Shown in pieces: positions 58,347-61,672 of a DNA stretch of 61,672 nucleotides. The notes beneath the pieces were generated by a model that saw nothing but the letters and a program-made list of their open reading frames with translations, had not been told where the DNA came from and did not search any database. Both the position numbers and the translations under genes were made by a program. The first letter of the stretch is position 1; each line of letters begins with the position of its first letter. This stretch comes from Nitrosomonas sp. (lineage in GTDB: Bacteria; Pseudomonadota; Gammaproteobacteria; Burkholderiales; Nitrosomonadaceae). The stretch covers positions 1 to 61,672 of the forward strand of contig NZ_JAIEMO010000044.1 in the NCBI RefSeq assembly GCF_019752095.1, read 5' to 3'.

Positions 58347-59069
58347 TTAAACACTATTAATGGTGTGATGCAGACAAATTTTTTCATAAGCTAAATTTGC
58401 AGCTACTTGTTCTGCACTTCGGCGATTTGTACCTTCGCCTGCAGTTCGAATATCTAATGCGGATATCACACATTCTACTTTGAAATTTTGTTTATGTGAT
58501 TTACCACTGGTTGTAACCACTAGATATTCTGGCAATGATAGCTTCTGGCTTTGTAAAAATTCCTGCAATAAAGTTTTAGGATCTTTAGCTGGAGATTCAA
58601 GGTCGATATTTTGTATCAAAGGTAAGTAGATCGCCATAATCACTGTTTCCACTTGCACATAATTACTATCCAGATAAATAGCACCCAATAAAGCTTCAAA
58701 AGTATCTGCAAGAATCGACGGGCGATGACAGCCACCGCTTTTTAACTCACCCTCACCTAATCTGAGTAGCTTATCCATTTGTAAGCTAAGTGCAATATCT
58801 GACAATGCCTTTTGATTCACAAAATTAGCGCGGAGCCGGGACAAGTGGCCTTCTGGTAATTCTGGGAAATGTTTATAAATAATTCCTGAGATTACGCAAT
58901 TCAATACTGCATCGCCTAGGAATTCCAGACGCTCGTTGTGAGGCGCACTGTGACTTCGATGAGTTAACGCCGCTTGCAGTAATTGAGATTGAGTAAAACT
59001 ATATCCTAGACGTTCACAGAATATATCCAGTAACTGCTGAGTAGCATTTGATATCGCTCCATTTTGCAT
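58347..59069 (-). CDS. rnc: Ribonuclease III
   Basis: 240 residues. The signature NERLEFLGDAVLNCVIS supplies the catalytic acidic residues, with a second cluster in LADTFEALLGAIYLD. A C-terminal double-stranded RNA-binding domain (about 160-235) ends in RSAEQVAANLAYEKI. It cleaves double-stranded RNA in rRNA maturation. It lies between the DUF4845 gene and era. Confidence 0.97.
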   Translation of the reverse strand: MQNGAISNATQQLLDIFCERLGYSFTQSQLLQAALTHRSHSAPHNERLEFLGDAVLNCVISGIIYKHFPELPEGHLSRLRANFVNQKALSDIALSLQMDKLLRLGEGELKSGGCHRPSILADTFEALLGAIYLDSNYVQVETVIMAIYLPLIQNIDLESPAKDPKTLLQEFLQSQKLSLPEYLVVTTSGKSHKQNFKVECVISALDIRTAGEGTNRRSAEQVAANLAYEKICLHHTINSV

Positions 59070-59082
59070 AATCTTTTGAGTA

Positions 59083-59454
59083 TTAATTGCTTACTGCTTC
59101 AAAATTGATATTTAAAGACACATTGGAAAATAGCGGAATTTTTACTGTGTAGTTAGCGCTCAAAATGACTCGTCCATTTTCTCTATCTATTTTAATATCT
59201 TGACCACCGATGGATTTAATATCATCAATCTGAGCACGCTTAATAAATGCTAACCTTATTTGATTTAAGTTTGCATTTTGTAGGTTTGGATCTTTAGCGA
59301 CAGCTGATAGGTTTTTTTTAATCGATGAATATTCTATGTAGGCAGGTGCAATTCTCAGGCTAGTGATAGCAATTAGCACCAGAACGATGGACCACATTAA
59401 TAAGCCAACTAGACTAATACCTTCTTGTTTCAGTGACATCTGGTGATAATTCAC
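59083..59454 (-). CDS. DUF4845 membrane protein
   Basis: 123 residues from a GTG at 59454 with GAGG(TG) seven bases before it; an ATG five codons later is an alternative. The QEGISLVGLLMWSIVLVLIAI segment forms the one membrane helix and resembles a pilin-like N-terminus. The KKNLSAVAKDPNLQNANLNQIRLAFIKRAQIDDI segment is characteristic of DUF4845, which sits between lepB and rnc in many betaproteobacteria. Function is unknown. Confidence 0.85.
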   Translation of the reverse strand: MNYHQMSLKQEGISLVGLLMWSIVLVLIAITSLRIAPAYIEYSSIKKNLSAVAKDPNLQNANLNQIRLAFIKRAQIDDIKSIGGQDIKIDRENGRVILSANYTVKIPLFSNVSLNINFEAVSN

Positions 59455-59479
59455 GTTTTCACCTCATAGAAAAAGCTTA

Positions 59480-60283
59480 TTATTTAATCGACAATCCAAT
59501 ACGACCAAAATCTCCAAAATTCCACCAAATCATGAATGCCTTCCCAACAATATTCTCCTCAGGCACGAATCCCCAGTAACGACTATCACTGCTGCTATCA
59601 CGATTGTCACCCAAAGTAAAATAATTTCCAGCCGGCACTTCGCAAGTAAACCCGGTGCGACGATACTGACAGTTATCACGGAATTCAAATTGCCGCACGT
59701 TCGAAAACTGAATACCTTTAATATCCTGACTAATAATAACGGAATGTTTCTCGTCAGCTAGAGATTCTGAATAGCGATCGGAATAAATATACCCTAGTCC
59801 GGATTCGATATATTTATAGTCTCCCTCGTATTCCATTTTAATCACTTCCCCATTAATAATTAGCTGTTTATTATGATAAGTGATAACGTCACCCGGTACA
59901 CCAACAACGCGTTTGATGTAATCAATTGATGGATCTTCTGGATAACGAAAAACCAATACATCTCCCCGTTTGGGTTCATCCATTTCCAAAATTTTCTGAT
60001 TAATAACGGGCAGCCTTATGCCATAGGTGTACTTGTTTACAAGAATAAAATCGCCTATTAATAATGTAGGCAACATTGAACCTGATGGAATCTTAAAAGG
60101 CTCAATTACGAAGGAACGCAAGCTAAAAACAATTAAAATAATAGGAAAAAAACTTTTAGGGTATTCGATCCACCATGGCTCATTCTCATTCAGCCCACGT
60201 CTTTTTTTCCAGAAGATGGCATCCAATAACCAAACACTGCCAGTAATCACAAGCAGAATAAATAGTATCAATGGAAAATTCAT
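59480..60283 (-). CDS. lepB: Signal peptidase I
   Basis: 267 residues. The catalytic serine is in IPSGSMLPTLLIGDF and the lysine in IDYIKRVVGVPGD. Two N-terminal membrane helices anchor it; TLGDNRDSSSDSRYWGFVP is the conserved box E. It removes the signal peptides of exported proteins. It follows lepA after 106 bases in the classic lepA-lepB pair. Confidence 0.96.
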   Translation of the reverse strand: MNFPLILFILLVITGSVWLLDAIFWKKRRGLNENEPWWIEYPKSFFPIILIVFSLRSFVIEPFKIPSGSMLPTLLIGDFILVNKYTYGIRLPVINQKILEMDEPKRGDVLVFRYPEDPSIDYIKRVVGVPGDVITYHNKQLIINGEVIKMEYEGDYKYIESGLGYIYSDRYSESLADEKHSVIISQDIKGIQFSNVRQFEFRDNCQYRRTGFTCEVPAGNYFTLGDNRDSSSDSRYWGFVPEENIVGKAFMIWWNFGDFGRIGLSIK

Positions 60284-60389
60284 GTGATTTCCTTTGATAC
60301 TGAACGATGGGCGCCATTTTGAATTATTGTATGTCTATCTAAATTCGATCTAAAAATCGGGAAAGAAAATTTCTCTCTACTCATCATCA

Positions 60390-61672
60390 TTATTTATTAT
60401 CGACCTGCAAAATTGCTAGAAACGCTTCTTGTGGAATTTCCACATTACCCACTCGCTTCATTCTCTTTTTACCTGCTTTTTGTTTTTCCAGCAACTTTCG
60501 TTTACGCGATATATCGCCACCGTAGCATTTTGCCAACACATTTTTTCGTAACGCCTTGACTGATTCACGTGCAATGATATGGGAACCCACTGCGGCCTGT
60601 ACGGCAATATCGAACATCTGACGAGGAATTAACTGGCGCATTTTTTGCACTAAATCACGCCCCCGATACTGACTGCTACTTCGATGAATAATCAAGGACA
60701 ACGCATCAACTTTGTCGCCATTTATCAATATATCCAGTTTCACTAAATCGGAAGCGCGAAACTCTTTGAATTCATAATCCAAAGAAGCATAGCCACGACT
60801 GGTTGATTTCAATCGGTCAAAAAAATCCATAACAACTTCATTAAGCGGCATTTCATATGTCAGCATGACTTGCTTACCCATATACTGCATATTCATTTGA
60901 TTTCCACGTTTACTGACGCACAAGGTGATCACTGCACCAACATATTCTTCCGGAACAATAATAGTTGAAGTAATCATGGGTTCGCGAATCTCAACAATTT
61001 TTGAAAGATCTGGGATTTTTGACGGATTCTCGATCTCAATTATCGTATCATCACGCATCAGTATTTGATAAACAACCGTAGGTGCTGTCGTAATCAAATC
61101 CATGTCATATTCACGTTCTAACCTTTCCTGCACAATATCCATATGCAACAACCCAAGAAAACCGCAACGAAAACCGAAACCCAGCGCTTGAGATACTTCT
61201 GGTTCAAAATGTAGTGAAGAATCATTCAGTTTCAACTTTTCCAATGCTGAACGCAACGCATCATATTGATTGGATTCTATGGGATATAAACCGGCAAATA
61301 CTTGTGGCTTTATTTCTTTAAAGCCCTGCAATGGTTTTTCTGCCGGACGAATTGCAGAAGTTACGGTATCTCCCACTTTTGCTATATTCAGTTCTTTGAT
61401 GCCGGAGATGATAAAACCCACCTCACCAGCACTAAGTGAATCACGAACAGCCGATTTTGGCACAAACACGCCTACTTGCTCACAGAGCTGAACAGCTTTG
61501 CTAGCCATCAGTAATATTTTTTCACCGGGCTTTACCGTACCGTCCACTACCCTGACTAAAATCACGACACCAACATAGTTATCAAACCAGGAATCAATAA
61601 TTAAAGCTTGCAATGGGGCATCGGGATCCCCCGTGGGAGCAGGCACCTTTACAATTAAAGACTCCAAAACGT
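60390..61672 (-). CDS. lepA: Elongation factor 4 (LepA), N-terminal part beyond the window
   Basis: The frame is still open at the right edge (a TTG at 61667 is internal), so only about the last 427 of roughly 600 residues are visible. The domain II start ([20 protein letters not shown]), [20 protein letters not shown] and the LepA-specific C-terminal domain ([21 protein letters not shown]) are present. The GTP-binding domain lies outside. LepA acts in ribosome function, apparently in back-translocation or 30S biogenesis. It starts the lepA-lepB-DUF4845-rnc-era series. Confidence 0.97.
   Translation of the reverse strand, partial: VLESLIVKVPAPTGDPDAPLQALIIDSWFDNYVGVVILVRVVDGTVKPGEKILLMASKAVQLCEQVGVFVPKSAVRDSLSAGEVGFIISGIKELNIAKVGDTVTSAIRPAEKPLQGFKEIKPQVFAGLYPIESNQYDALRSALEKLKLNDSSLHFEPEVSQALGFGFRCGFLGLLHMDIVQERLEREYDMDLITTAPTVVYQILMRDDTIIEIENPSKIPDLSKIVEIREPMITSTIIVPEEYVGAVITLCVSKRGNQMNMQYMGKQVMLTYEMPLNEVVMDFFDRLKSTSRGYASLDYEFKEFRASDLVKLDILINGDKVDALSLIIHRSSSQYRGRDLVQKMRQLIPRQMFDIAVQAAVGSHIIARESVKALRKNVLAKCYGGDISRKRKLLEKQKAGKKRMKRVGNVEIPQEAFLAILQVDNK

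Overview
The window (61,672 bases) is a chromosomal stretch of an AT-leaning betaproteobacterium. The protein sequences and gene neighbourhoods (petABC next to sspAB, secA next to an M23 peptidase, a lepA-lepB-DUF4845-rnc-era-pdxJ-acpS-nagZ run) fit the Nitrosomonadaceae, probably a Nitrosomonas. That placement is inference from gene order and sequence style; no database search was possible. Both ends cut genes: a glycoside-hydrolase-like gene at the left and lepA at the right.

Layout. 1-2.5 kb: two tandem copies of a secreted TIM-barrel-like protein, the first cut by the window edge. 2.6-6.4 kb (minus): the cytochrome bc1 operon petABC, then sspA-sspB and a tRNA-Thr. 6.6-10.5 kb (minus): secA and an M23 (LytM) peptidase. 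10.5-16.7 kb (plus): a DciA/DUF721 protein, an RNase II-like exonuclease, a TonB-family protein, aroE and mgtE. 16.7-23.8 kb (minus): a tightly overlapping polysaccharide export operon of Wzm, Wzt with a C-terminal domain, a large methyltransferase/kinase-like/coiled-coil protein resembling WbdD-type chain terminators, and two glycosyltransferases.

23.8-37 kb is accessory DNA. It holds a broken relic of a Cas3 HD nuclease, a YcnI-like exported protein, a small membrane protein and a 2,330-residue RTX protein with an N-terminal lipase domain. The RTX gene is preceded by a translationally coupled 163-residue membrane-anchored protein. This two-gene module is duplicated in tandem: in the second copy the lipase is frameshifted and truncated, but its small partner is intact. 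That pattern suggests a toxin/immunity or effector/inhibitor pair and is the most interesting feature of the window.

37-43 kb: a DsbA-like protein, ispB, and rplU-rpmA-obgE-proB with a clear terminator after rpmA, followed by a DUF1624-type membrane protein and a lipoprotein. 43-47.5 kb: a Tat-exported PhoX-like protein, a LicD/cytidylyltransferase fusion, a small RTX protein behind a Fur-box-like site, and a YqaA-type membrane protein. 47.6-51.8 kb (minus): hemA-prfA-prmC, a monothiol glutaredoxin and CreA. 52-53.6 kb: tRNA-Val, a histidine-rich exported protein and an IS200-type element whose transposase carries an in-frame amber codon. 53.7-61.7 kb (minus): lpdA and the nagZ-acpS-pdxJ-era-rnc-DUF4845-lepB-lepA series, with no recO between era and pdxJ.

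The housekeeping blocks are ordinary. The accessory blocks point to surface polysaccharide assembly, type I-secreted calcium-binding proteins and remnants of mobile DNA.
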